From positions 1 to 64,000 of the forward strand of contig PCUW01000039.1 of assembly GCA_002787775.1 (NCBI GenBank): 64,000 nt of DNA, given 5' to 3'. The position numbers were made by a program, and so were the translations under genes. Positions 52,889 to 61,389 of this stretch are shown one piece after another; position 1 is the first letter of the stretch, and the number at the start of each line of letters is the position of its first letter. Under the pieces are notes generated by a model that was given only the letters and a program-made list of their open reading frames with translations, ran no database searches and was not told where the DNA came from. Origin of the DNA: Bdellovibrionales bacterium CG12_big_fil_rev_8_21_14_0_65_38_15. Its GTDB lineage: Bacteria > Bdellovibrionota > Bacteriovoracia > Bacteriovoracales > Bacteriovoracaceae.

Positions 52889-55770
52889 TGAACCCCTCCT
52901 CTATCCATAACAACGCCCTGGCGAGTCGGATGGTATTCAACTCCAAAGGAAATTCGATCCATGGTTTGAAGATAATTGAAATCTGGAGAGAGGATATCTT
53001 CACCTTTTGACTTAGCTATAGCTTCTTCACGAAGCTCACCGGCCTTAGACTTCAATGGAATAACAACTTGAGACATACTAGCTTTAAATGATTGGATATA
53101 TTCTGGACTCTTACCAACAGGACTAAAGTCCTCTACTGATTTAGCCACGTGAGTATAAGAATCGACTAGGATACGATACGCTTTAGCTATTCCGAGGCCT
53201 GATCCAACCGTCATCACAGCTTTGGATCTTTCAGTTATCTGATCAAGCATTGCGAGCTTGGTCTGTAGACCTTTATTAAAGCTATTTTCTGGAAACTTAA
53301 GCTCTATAGACTCAAGTCTTTTTTGTAATATCTCTAGATCGCCTGACTTTATTGAAGCAACAGAATCTAGTGCGCCTACCGGAATTGGATAACCGCGTTT
53401 TTTGGCAGAATAATAATAATCTAAAATACGTTTATCAGTAGCTCTTGTATCTCTACCGGCCGAACTCAAAGCTTGACGATATATTTCAAGGTAAGGAATA
53501 AGCTCACCTTGAAGCTTAGCAACATTATCAACCTTATTCACTTCGGTCATCATGTCATTAAGTTGATTCTCATCGGCGAAATTTCTTATCAAATCCATCT
53601 GGGCTGTTTCAAGATCCCCGGCTGGTATCTTACATTTATAGCCTGTATTTATTATTGATTTAGCTGCAGCAATATCTCCTTTCGCTAATGCAACGATATG
53701 TGCATTTCTAAAAAAGGTTTTTTCGCTTTTGGATTTGCCTGAACATAGTTTTTCGAAGGCGCTACTGTAAACCATCTGGGCGGCATCAAATTCTTGACCG
53801 TTTAGAAAGTCATTAGCCACTAATAAAAAAGTTTGACTAAATTTTTCCATATCAGAACTATTAAAAAGTTCTAGTGTATTTTGCGCCCAAGCTTTAGTCA
53901 TCTGTGTGTGACCAAGTTCATGGAAGAGAATCATTATATTATAAGCTGCGTTTTTTCTAGATTCGATAGGACTTAATTTATTTCTATAAATCTCAACATA
54001 GCCCTGTAGCGCTTTTTTCTTATCACCTTTTGAAGAATATTTTTCAACTGAGTCAAATTGGAGTGTGAGTACAATAAGTTTTAATTTATCTGCATAATCC
54101 TTACTAACTACAAACTCACCACTATTGATTCGACCAACCCATTGGAAGACTGAGTTTTTATCGTTGATTGAGCGATAATAGTCTATAACTTTACCTAGCA
54201 TCGCCTCTTGAACACCAATTGATTTTGGAAATTCTCTACGAAATGCAAGAAGTGCTTGTTCCGCTTTCGAGTATTCTTTATTGTCTGAATATAAAGTAAA
54301 AAGTCGTTGATAAAGTGTATACCTCTTCTTAGGACTCTTCTCTTGTTTAATAGAAGCAACGTAGGCAAATTCTAAATATTTCTCTTTTGTTTGCGGTGAA
54401 ACACCATTTTGACCAAGAGTAGATACTAGACCATCCATCGACATATCTTCGTATTTTGTATCTCCAGCTTTTCGAGCCAGGTTTAAAGCTTGAACATAAG
54501 CTTGAGCTGCAAGATCATAGTCATTATTGGCATACATTGTTTCAGCAGCATGGAATTGATGACGAGCGGCTTTATTTGGCTCAATATCTGCACTTAAAGA
54601 GAAGTAAGCGACAGCTGCTTTAGCCTTTTCATCCTGTGTCTTTTTTTGTCTAGAATAATTACCAGATGCAACCTGTTTTTGTAAAACAGCTGCCATTCGT
54701 TTGACGTGATAAACGAGTTTATCATTATCTTCTTTGGAAAGTTTTTTCTCTTTAGCGTAAGCATTAAGAACCTGACATGAATTTAAATGTTTATTAATAT
54801 TGCCGAATTTTTCATATACGCTTAATAATTCAACATGTATTTGAACTTTCTGAGAATCATCTTTGGCGTTTTCAAGAGCTTCTTCAAGAGTTGCCTGAGC
54901 AATTGTAAATTTTCCTTGGTTTTTGAGTTGCATACCAACTTTTAAAAGATTTGCTGCAACGTCGCCGCCTTTGCTTTTATAAAAACTAACTGCTTCTTTA
55001 GTTCTACCAGCTTCGGTATAGAAGAATGCTAGATCTCTTTCGACTTCATTAGACATATCAACATAATCTTTCGATGAAGATAATCGACCTACCTCACGAA
55101 TCAGTCCAATTGCTTTGTCGTAATTTTTTTGTCTAAAGTAACTCCACGCCAAATTGAAAGCATCTTTAGTCCACCAACGCGTATCTTTTTGTCTTAAAGC
55201 AGATTCATATAGAGGCACTGCTTTTGAATATTTTTGTTGATTATAATAAGTTTCCGCCAATGCAAGCTGTGATCTTCTATAGGCCGGAGTTCCTGATTTG
55301 GTTTTCTTTAACGAAACTGCAAAATATCTTTCAGCTTTTTTCTCATCCCCGAATTCTTTGTAGTTAAAAGCCATAATATAATAAACATCACCAAGACCTG
55401 AATACCTTGGGAATTTTTTTGCGATTAATTGGCACGCTCTTTGTGCTTGAATAAAATATTTATTACTTTCAGAAAATGCTTTTTTCATATTCGTTCGGCG
55501 ACGTTGCTCAGCCGACATATTAATGATAATTTTTGTTTCTTTATCTTTAAGAAGTCTGGCTTTTTCTAAAAGAAGTTCTGCCATTCTTAACAAGAGTTCA
55601 GGTTTTGTATTATTAGTCGTTCTGTTAAGACGTGTAATTTCTTTAAGTTCTAAATCGATAATCTTTACGAGTTCGACACGCCTTGTCTCAGTATCTTGGG
55701 AATAGACAATGCCAGCACATAGAAGCTGGCATAAAACTAAGCTTTTTATGATTTTTTTCATAAACTTCAT
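52885..55770 (-). CDS. Large periplasmic TPR protein (GltD-like)
   Basis: The protein has 961 residues from the ATG at 55770 (overlaps the previous stop as ATGA; GGAG 8 bases upstream). A signal peptide (about 4-25, ending AGIVYSQ) precedes some 20 TPR-like helical pairs: KYFIQAQRACQLIAKKFPRYSGLGDVYYIMAFNYKEFGDEKKAERYFAVS and many similar. No enzymatic domain is seen. It is the largest envelope part of the cluster, comparable in size and order to GltD/AgnA of Myxococcus. It should be a periplasmic scaffold running between the inner-membrane motor and outer-membrane parts. Confidence 0.8.
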   Translation of the reverse strand: MKFMKKIIKSLVLCQLLCAGIVYSQDTETRRVELVKIIDLELKEITRLNRTTNNTKPELLLRMAELLLEKARLLKDKETKIIINMSAEQRRRTNMKKAFSESNKYFIQAQRACQLIAKKFPRYSGLGDVYYIMAFNYKEFGDEKKAERYFAVSLKKTKSGTPAYRRSQLALAETYYNQQKYSKAVPLYESALRQKDTRWWTKDAFNLAWSYFRQKNYDKAIGLIREVGRLSSSKDYVDMSNEVERDLAFFYTEAGRTKEAVSFYKSKGGDVAANLLKVGMQLKNQGKFTIAQATLEEALENAKDDSQKVQIHVELLSVYEKFGNINKHLNSCQVLNAYAKEKKLSKEDNDKLVYHVKRMAAVLQKQVASGNYSRQKKTQDEKAKAAVAYFSLSADIEPNKAARHQFHAAETMYANNDYDLAAQAYVQALNLARKAGDTKYEDMSMDGLVSTLGQNGVSPQTKEKYLEFAYVASIKQEKSPKKRYTLYQRLFTLYSDNKEYSKAEQALLAFRREFPKSIGVQEAMLGKVIDYYRSINDKNSVFQWVGRINSGEFVVSKDYADKLKLIVLTLQFDSVEKYSSKGDKKKALQGYVEIYRNKLSPIESRKNAAYNIMILFHELGHTQMTKAWAQNTLELFNSSDMEKFSQTFLLVANDFLNGQEFDAAQMVYSSAFEKLCSGKSKSEKTFFRNAHIVALAKGDIAAAKSIINTGYKCKIPAGDLETAQMDLIRNFADENQLNDMMTEVNKVDNVAKLQGELIPYLEIYRQALSSAGRDTRATDKRILDYYYSAKKRGYPIPVGALDSVASIKSGDLEILQKRLESIELKFPENSFNKGLQTKLAMLDQITERSKAVMTVGSGLGIAKAYRILVDSYTHVAKSVEDFSPVGKSPEYIQSFKASMSQVVIPLKSKAGELREEAIAKSKGEDILSPDFNYLQTMDRISFGVEYHPTRQGVVMDRGGVQ

Positions 55771-57194
55771 TGGCGACACTCCGACCTTAAGGCAAAGACG
55801 TAATCACCTAATTCATCAGCCCAAAACTCACCGTTAAATGTCCAGAAATACTGTTTATCATTTCGTTTAAGGTAAGAAATATCGCCGCGTGCTCTTTGAG
55901 AAGTATCAGTGCTCGTACTATAAAGTTCATCTTTTTTTCGTGAAAGTATCTCTAACCTTACATAACTCATACCTTCAAACGCTTTTTTTATAGCTCTTAA
56001 TTTGTTAAAGAGATTCGTTCTTACATACGCACCAATTAGATTTCTTTGAGCAGACATTGAATCTTTAAGATTATCGATTAGAATAACTTTTTGTCTTTGA
56101 TTTTCAAGGCGATTGACGGCTTCAAGTTCAGTACGCCCATCTTGAAATGAATCATAAAGCTCTCTATACGCTGGATCTCTAGATAAGCCAGATAGTATTT
56201 TATCTAAAAGCTTGTTTCCGCTTGTTTTATTTTCAAGTGAAGCTTTGGCCAGCATATAAAATTTCTTATAATCACTTCTATAATTTTTAAGTTGTCTAAC
56301 GATCGAAGCAGTATCTGCTTCATATGCCGAGTAAAATTCCTCAACTGTAGTATTGGCATCATTCCAAAGACATAACTCCATATAAGTTAATGTTTTCAAA
56401 ATTTCATTTTCAGGATTGAAGGCAAAACTTAAAATTGGTGCTCTGTAGGTTACAAGTTTACCTAATGTTCTATTGTAATCGCCCATATAAAAACTATTCC
56501 AGGCTTCTTCAAACAGAATTTCAGGCCAAACGTGTGAACGTTTATCAAGATCGAGGTATGCAAGGTTTGCGGCTTCAAATTTTTTATCAGCAAACAACGC
56601 TCTTGCAACTCCCACAATACAATTATCTTTATTAATTTCTAACTGTCTAAGACGGTTGACTTCTTTCGTTCTACCAGCTTGGGCGTTTGATATATTTACA
56701 CATTCTTTATAGCTCTCTACCGCTTTACCATTTTGACCTGTTAAGGCGTAACTAGCGGCTTCAATATGAAGAGCATAAGGTTTTACTGGATGAGTATCGT
56801 TAATTTTTGAACTCAATGAACTTAAAACTTCTTTATACTGTCCTTTTCTAAATGCTTTTTTAGCGACAATATATCTTAAGGTTGGTGCGTTTGATTTTTT
56901 CAAAAAGTTTGAAGGCATGATTTCAAACTGACGAACACCTACTCGGGTGACAACTTCATCAATAACATCATCAATTTTATTATCTTGAATAGTATTTTGA
57001 GTTGCTAAATATTCTTTAATATAAGGAATTGAAGCGAAGTATAAACCACTGTTGACCATTTCCTGGACAATATAAGGATAGGACTTTGTATTACCTCTGG
57101 CCTTAACTAGAGTATCCCAAGCAGATTGCATATCTCCTTTTGCTTCAAAAGCAAAAGAGGCAATCAACAATAGGCAGGCTGTCTTAAAACTCAT
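55767..57194 (-). CDS. Periplasmic TPR-like protein of the Glt-like operon
   Basis: The protein has 475 residues from the ATG at 57194 (AGGAG 6 bases upstream). A signal peptide (about 1-22, ASFAFEAKG) leads to helical repeat segments (APTLRYIVAKKAFRKGQYKEVLSSL, HIEAASYALTGQNGKAVESYKECV, WPEILFEEAWNSFYMGDYNRTLGKL). The last 120 residues are charged coiled coil (LENQRQKVILIDNLKDSMSAQRNLIGAYV) ending in a Trp-rich tail (KQYFWTFNGEFWADELGDY). It lies between the barrel and the large TPR gene, 9 bases after the former and overlapping the latter. It may correspond to GltC, the other TPR component; this is tentative. Confidence 0.72.
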   Translation of the reverse strand: MSFKTACLLLIASFAFEAKGDMQSAWDTLVKARGNTKSYPYIVQEMVNSGLYFASIPYIKEYLATQNTIQDNKIDDVIDEVVTRVGVRQFEIMPSNFLKKSNAPTLRYIVAKKAFRKGQYKEVLSSLSSKINDTHPVKPYALHIEAASYALTGQNGKAVESYKECVNISNAQAGRTKEVNRLRQLEINKDNCIVGVARALFADKKFEAANLAYLDLDKRSHVWPEILFEEAWNSFYMGDYNRTLGKLVTYRAPILSFAFNPENEILKTLTYMELCLWNDANTTVEEFYSAYEADTASIVRQLKNYRSDYKKFYMLAKASLENKTSGNKLLDKILSGLSRDPAYRELYDSFQDGRTELEAVNRLENQRQKVILIDNLKDSMSAQRNLIGAYVRTNLFNKLRAIKKAFEGMSYVRLEILSRKKDELYSTSTDTSQRARGDISYLKRNDKQYFWTFNGEFWADELGDYVFALRSECRQ

Positions 57195-57203
57195 CGCCAA
57201 CTC

Positions 57204-57926
57204 CTAAAAACTATAACCAAGAGAAACTGCTAAATCGTAGTTTGTGTTCCAAGCCTCTTCAGTTGAGTTAACCGCAGCTTTTTGTGCTTTATAATGAACG
57301 GTTGCAAGGTTAAGTCGAATATCAAAACTTTCATTTATATAAAATTTCATAGCTGCTTGCCACATAAGACCACCGTGAGTCTCCTGAGTAGGAACAGCAC
57401 TCGTAGCACCATTAATGAATTCATCTCTATTATTTGTTTCAGTCAGGCTTGCGTACCCAAGTCCGAATAGCCAATCAACATAGATAACTGAATTGAATGT
57501 ATTAATTTTCGAATAGAACGGTGACCACATAAACATGGCTCCGTAATAATTATCAACGATTCTTCTAAAGGGAACAGAACCGCTGCTACCTTCGTTTCTA
57601 ACAGATTTAGCAGTTTCGTTTTCTGTTCCCGAATTGGCAGAGTATAAAAACTCAACTCCATACTCTTCTTTAAAGAAGTAACCTATGCGGCCTTGAATAT
57701 TTTTTGAGCTTACAAAAGCACCACTTGTAGTTAAGCCTGCACCAATATTGGCATATATTTTTTCGCTTTTTCTAAATTTACGATTCTGAAGAACATAAAC
57801 TTCTTTGTCTGGATCTAACCAAGAGAAGTTATATGTATCTCCTTCTGATGCTTTTATTAACGTTGGCGTTAAAGCAAATAGAGTAATAAAAAATAAGAGC
57901 TCAAAATTTAAAATAAATTTGGCCAT
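57204..57926 (-). CDS. Outer-membrane beta-barrel protein of the Glt-like operon
   Basis: The protein has 240 residues from the ATG at 57926; a second ATG at 57935 leaves no space for a ribosome site. After a signal peptide (about 1-27) comes WLDPDKEVYVLQNRKFRK, then typical barrel strands (IYANIGAGLTTSGAFV, GRIGYFFKEEYGVEFLY, YGAMFMWSPFYSKINTF, SVIYVDWLFGLGYA, YDLAVSLGYSF with terminal Phe). The opening 'VYVLQNRKFRK' pattern is characteristic of the outer-membrane barrel domain (TIGR04565 type) found beside TPR and motility genes in Myxococcota and Bdellovibrionota. It would be the outer-membrane end of the machine. First gene of the operon. Confidence 0.82.
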   Translation of the reverse strand: MAKFILNFELLFFITLFALTPTLIKASEGDTYNFSWLDPDKEVYVLQNRKFRKSEKIYANIGAGLTTSGAFVSSKNIQGRIGYFFKEEYGVEFLYSANSGTENETAKSVRNEGSSGSVPFRRIVDNYYGAMFMWSPFYSKINTFNSVIYVDWLFGLGYASLTETNNRDEFINGATSAVPTQETHGGLMWQAAMKFYINESFDIRLNLATVHYKAQKAAVNSTEEAWNTNYDLAVSLGYSF

Positions 57927-58020
57927 GACACGCATCCTGCTTAGTCGATGGAAGGAACGTCCACGGGCGTCATGCCCGCAACAAAACCTTATATATCACA
58001 CACTTAATTTTAACACGCGA

Positions 58021-61000
58021 CTAAATTGGTGCAACAGCAGTGCTGTTTGGGTGGCAGATTTTTCCAAATGAACACTTGCTGCAGTGTTCAGTATTAACAG
58101 TTGATGGACTTGAAAGTTTTGACCAAGACAGATCAAGAAATTGATTTATTTCTTTTAGAGTAAAACTCTCTGATTTAACTTCTTTATCATCAACAAACCA
58201 AAGCTCTAATCTAACCTTCGAAAAGGCTGATTGAGACTGAGTACTATTGATCGCGTGAGCGTAAGCTTTAAGTTGGAACCAGTAGGGAACTTCTTTAGTC
58301 GGATTAGAACGACCAGTTTTAAAATCAACTATGACAAATTCATCTTGTTTATTTTTTGGAATTAAAACAAGATCTGGAGTTCCACTTATCATTTGACCAA
58401 AAAAATCAAATTTTATGAGTTTTTCTGAAACCCAATCAAAATGTTCATATTCTGATTGAACTTTCTTGATCGCCCACTCAACAGCTTCGCTTGATCTTTT
58501 ATCCAACTGTTTTTGCAAGTTTAATGAAACCAGTCCCTTGTGATCAATTCCATAAGCAATCGACTCATGCACAAGCGTTCCTCTTTCTGCCGAAGAACTA
58601 AGTGGAGTTACTTTTAACTCATCACTATCTTCTTCAACTTGTTCTATATAATCTTTGTAATCAACTTCAATATCCTCTTCGATTTTACAAATATGTTTTA
58701 AGTAAAACTTTCTTGTACATTGAGAAATCGTTGCAAGTTTAGTGACTGAAAGTTCAGGAAACGTCACTAATGTTTGGCTCAGTTCTTGTTGGTAAGCACT
58801 AATTCCAAGGGGATCTAAGTGAAAAGTAGGTAAAGCAGTTTCAGTAAAAATTGAATCATCTAATGATGAATGTACCTGATAAATTTTATTATTAGCTTTG
58901 AGATGCTCAAATAAATCAATATTTTTAGTGATATTATTATGATTGTTTTCAAAAGTTCTTAGACCATGGATCCAACTATTTTTACTATAAGAACAGTCTT
59001 TGCCATTACTATCTTTAATATCAATCCAGCTTATTTTTGACTCTGCTCTAGTACAGGCAACGTAAAAAAGACGTTTAGATTCTGAAAAATCCTTAAGGAT
59101 GTTAATCTTTTCTTCTATTAGCATCTGCGGGGATCTAAATTTCTTTTTTTGGTCTACAGAGGAACGCCACCTTAAACTGCCTGGAAGCTTACCCACCAGG
59201 TCGGAATCACTAATTCTACGGCCATTATTATGAATACCTCCCAAAATAACGTGCGAAAACTGAAGGCCTTTTGAGGCATGCGCCGTCATTATAACGACTT
59301 TACCAGTACCGCTTGACTGAAACTCGATTGAATACTTTTTACTCTTAAGATCGTTTAAATAAATTAGGATTTTTTCGTAGTCGTTATAACCAAGACTACA
59401 AATACGCTCGATCTCTGCCATATTTCCAGGGTGATTGGAGTTCGCTAAGCCAAGTTCATATAAAAAAGTGCCAAAAGATGGTATAAGCCCAAGGCTAAGA
59501 GAGTTTTCATAGAAATGAACTAAATGCGAGTCAAAAACTTCTAATCTACCATGCAAATACTGAACGATGTGGCTTATAAAAAACTTCGTTGGTGTATCTG
59601 TTATTGGCACATTAGCTTGCTTGGCAAGTAGACAACCTTCAACTAGAGCTGCAAATAAAGCAACCATTGGATCTTCCGGGTAAGGAATTTTAACTTGGGC
59701 CCTAAGACCAAAGCCTTTTGAAATAATTCCCGTCATTAAACCGACTGAAGGTTTTAATCCTTTATAAAGGACACAAATCTCTTCAGTTTCATTTTGTTCT
59801 ATAGATGCGCTGATTAGGTTTAAGATTTCTGTTGTTTCTTGCTCAACGAATGAAGACTCATTTACCTTTTGTTTTTCTTCAACTTGAATTTCGGCGGAAA
59901 TTTTTTGTATTTGGCCTTTTTTTATTTTTTCTTCTAAAGGACAGTTCTGTAACTCAAAATCTACAGGAAAAGGATCATGTCCTTCATACTCCTCACCCAA
60001 GCCAAACAAGTCTTTAAATAATGCGTTATTAAAGTCAATGACATACCCAAGAGAACGGTAGTTATTTGAGAGACTCAACTTCAAAGGCATGGCGTTTTTA
60101 CAGTCTTGAAAAACCTTTAACTCTCCACCTCTAAATCCGTAGATCGCTTGCTTTTCGTCACCTACGCAAAAAAGTCTTGTAAAATCTTTTGAAATAATTT
60201 TTTCAATAATCTCATATTGGATTCTAGAGGTATCTTGAAATTCGTCGACAATAAGATATCGATATCTGTTTGTTATATTTTCTTGTGCTTCTTTATTAAT
60301 TAAACCTTGAGCCACATAGTATTCAAGGTCTGAAAAAGTAAACCCTGGAAGCTGTGAATATCTATCTTCTATCCAATCAAAGATCTCGAGCATTCTCTTA
60401 ATTTGAGGCCTTAAAATCTCTTTACCTTCAATTTCAAAAGCCTCAAGCTCAGGACCTATTTTATCTAAAATATCCTTAACGTTCTTTGCCAAAGAAAAAT
60501 ACTGTTTAATCTCATCATCTGATCTAGGGCCAGTTGTTACTCCCTTGTTTGTCTTAAAGAACTTATCGACTTCAATGATTGACTTCATGTCCCATGAATT
60601 TAGAGTTTGAAAAAAAGATGTCATTAAGTTTAGTTTTTCAACCCAAGCTCCTTTTGCTTTCGCTGGAGCAGAAGGTACATTTTGACTTAACTTAACGGGT
60701 TGATCTTCACCGAAAATGATTTCCACAAAATCATTCCAATCAAACCCCAACATTTTCTCAACTGTCATCGACTTCCAAAGAACCCTAAGTTCAGGTGTCG
60801 AAAATATCTTCACAAACGATTGTATAAATTCTTTTTTATGGTTGATAAAAAAAGAGTCGACCTCATTAACTGCATCTAAGTTTGAACCAAAAGTTTCAAT
60901 CATCCACTCATCAAAAATTGTCTTTACCTTAACTTGTGACTCAAGTTCAGAAATAATTGAAATATCCTGTGGTAAACCAGGAAAAAAGCCCTGAGAGATT

Positions 61001-61389
61001 AGCTTGTAACAAAACCCGTCAATAGTGCCAACAGTCATTGAATCTAAGCAAGGTATGGCTATATCCCAAAGCCACTTCGACGAAGCATCAGTTGCAGATT
61101 CTGATAGAGCTACCATTTTCTTTTTTAGTCTAATGGCTAGCTCACCGGCAGCTTTTTTAGTGAATGTCATTAGTACTATTTGCGACAGATAGATTTTCAA
61201 CTCTTTTTCGAAGTTTTCATTATCTAAATCTGTATTTTTTTGTCTAAAGTTAAAAATTAGAAAGGCTATATGCTCTACAAGAACAAATGTTTTACCAGAG
61301 CCGGCTCCAGCACTTAAAAGCACGCCGCCTTCGTGGAAAATAGCCTTTTTTTGCTCGTCATTGGCACTTGTTTGAAAGTTAGTACTCAT
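58021..61389 (-). CDS. addA: AddA-like UvrD-family helicase/nuclease
   Basis: The protein has 1122 residues from the ATG at 61389 (TAATG overlap with the previous stop). Walker A is SAGAGSGKT (26-34), VLMTFTKKAAGELA is motif Ia, LIVDEFQDTSRIQYEI is motif II, LFCVGDEKQAIYGFRGGE motif III, and VVIMTAHASKGLQFSHV motif V, all RecB/AddA type. The C-terminal PD-(D/E)xK nuclease has GTPDLVLI and FVIVDFKTGRS. Four Cys (ISQCTRKF and then CSKCSFGKIC) form an iron-sulfur-type set, which B. subtilis AddA lacks. It processes double-strand ends for RecA-dependent repair with the upstream AddB-like protein. Confidence 0.9.
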   Translation of the reverse strand: MSTNFQTSANDEQKKAIFHEGGVLLSAGAGSGKTFVLVEHIAFLIFNFRQKNTDLDNENFEKELKIYLSQIVLMTFTKKAAGELAIRLKKKMVALSESATDASSKWLWDIAIPCLDSMTVGTIDGFCYKLISQGFFPGLPQDISIISELESQVKVKTIFDEWMIETFGSNLDAVNEVDSFFINHKKEFIQSFVKIFSTPELRVLWKSMTVEKMLGFDWNDFVEIIFGEDQPVKLSQNVPSAPAKAKGAWVEKLNLMTSFFQTLNSWDMKSIIEVDKFFKTNKGVTTGPRSDDEIKQYFSLAKNVKDILDKIGPELEAFEIEGKEILRPQIKRMLEIFDWIEDRYSQLPGFTFSDLEYYVAQGLINKEAQENITNRYRYLIVDEFQDTSRIQYEIIEKIISKDFTRLFCVGDEKQAIYGFRGGELKVFQDCKNAMPLKLSLSNNYRSLGYVIDFNNALFKDLFGLGEEYEGHDPFPVDFELQNCPLEEKIKKGQIQKISAEIQVEEKQKVNESSFVEQETTEILNLISASIEQNETEEICVLYKGLKPSVGLMTGIISKGFGLRAQVKIPYPEDPMVALFAALVEGCLLAKQANVPITDTPTKFFISHIVQYLHGRLEVFDSHLVHFYENSLSLGLIPSFGTFLYELGLANSNHPGNMAEIERICSLGYNDYEKILIYLNDLKSKKYSIEFQSSGTGKVVIMTAHASKGLQFSHVILGGIHNNGRRISDSDLVGKLPGSLRWRSSVDQKKKFRSPQMLIEEKINILKDFSESKRLFYVACTRAESKISWIDIKDSNGKDCSYSKNSWIHGLRTFENNHNNITKNIDLFEHLKANNKIYQVHSSLDDSIFTETALPTFHLDPLGISAYQQELSQTLVTFPELSVTKLATISQCTRKFYLKHICKIEEDIEVDYKDYIEQVEEDSDELKVTPLSSSAERGTLVHESIAYGIDHKGLVSLNLQKQLDKRSSEAVEWAIKKVQSEYEHFDWVSEKLIKFDFFGQMISGTPDLVLIPKNKQDEFVIVDFKTGRSNPTKEVPYWFQLKAYAHAINSTQSQSAFSKVRLELWFVDDKEVKSESFTLKEINQFLDLSWSKLSSPSTVNTEHCSKCSFGKICHPNSTAVAPI

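Noticed and set aside
57964-57978. Hairpin CGGGC/GCCCG between addA and the Glt-like operon as a terminator
   Set aside because: Only five pairs and no T run on the minus strand; a leader hairpin at most.
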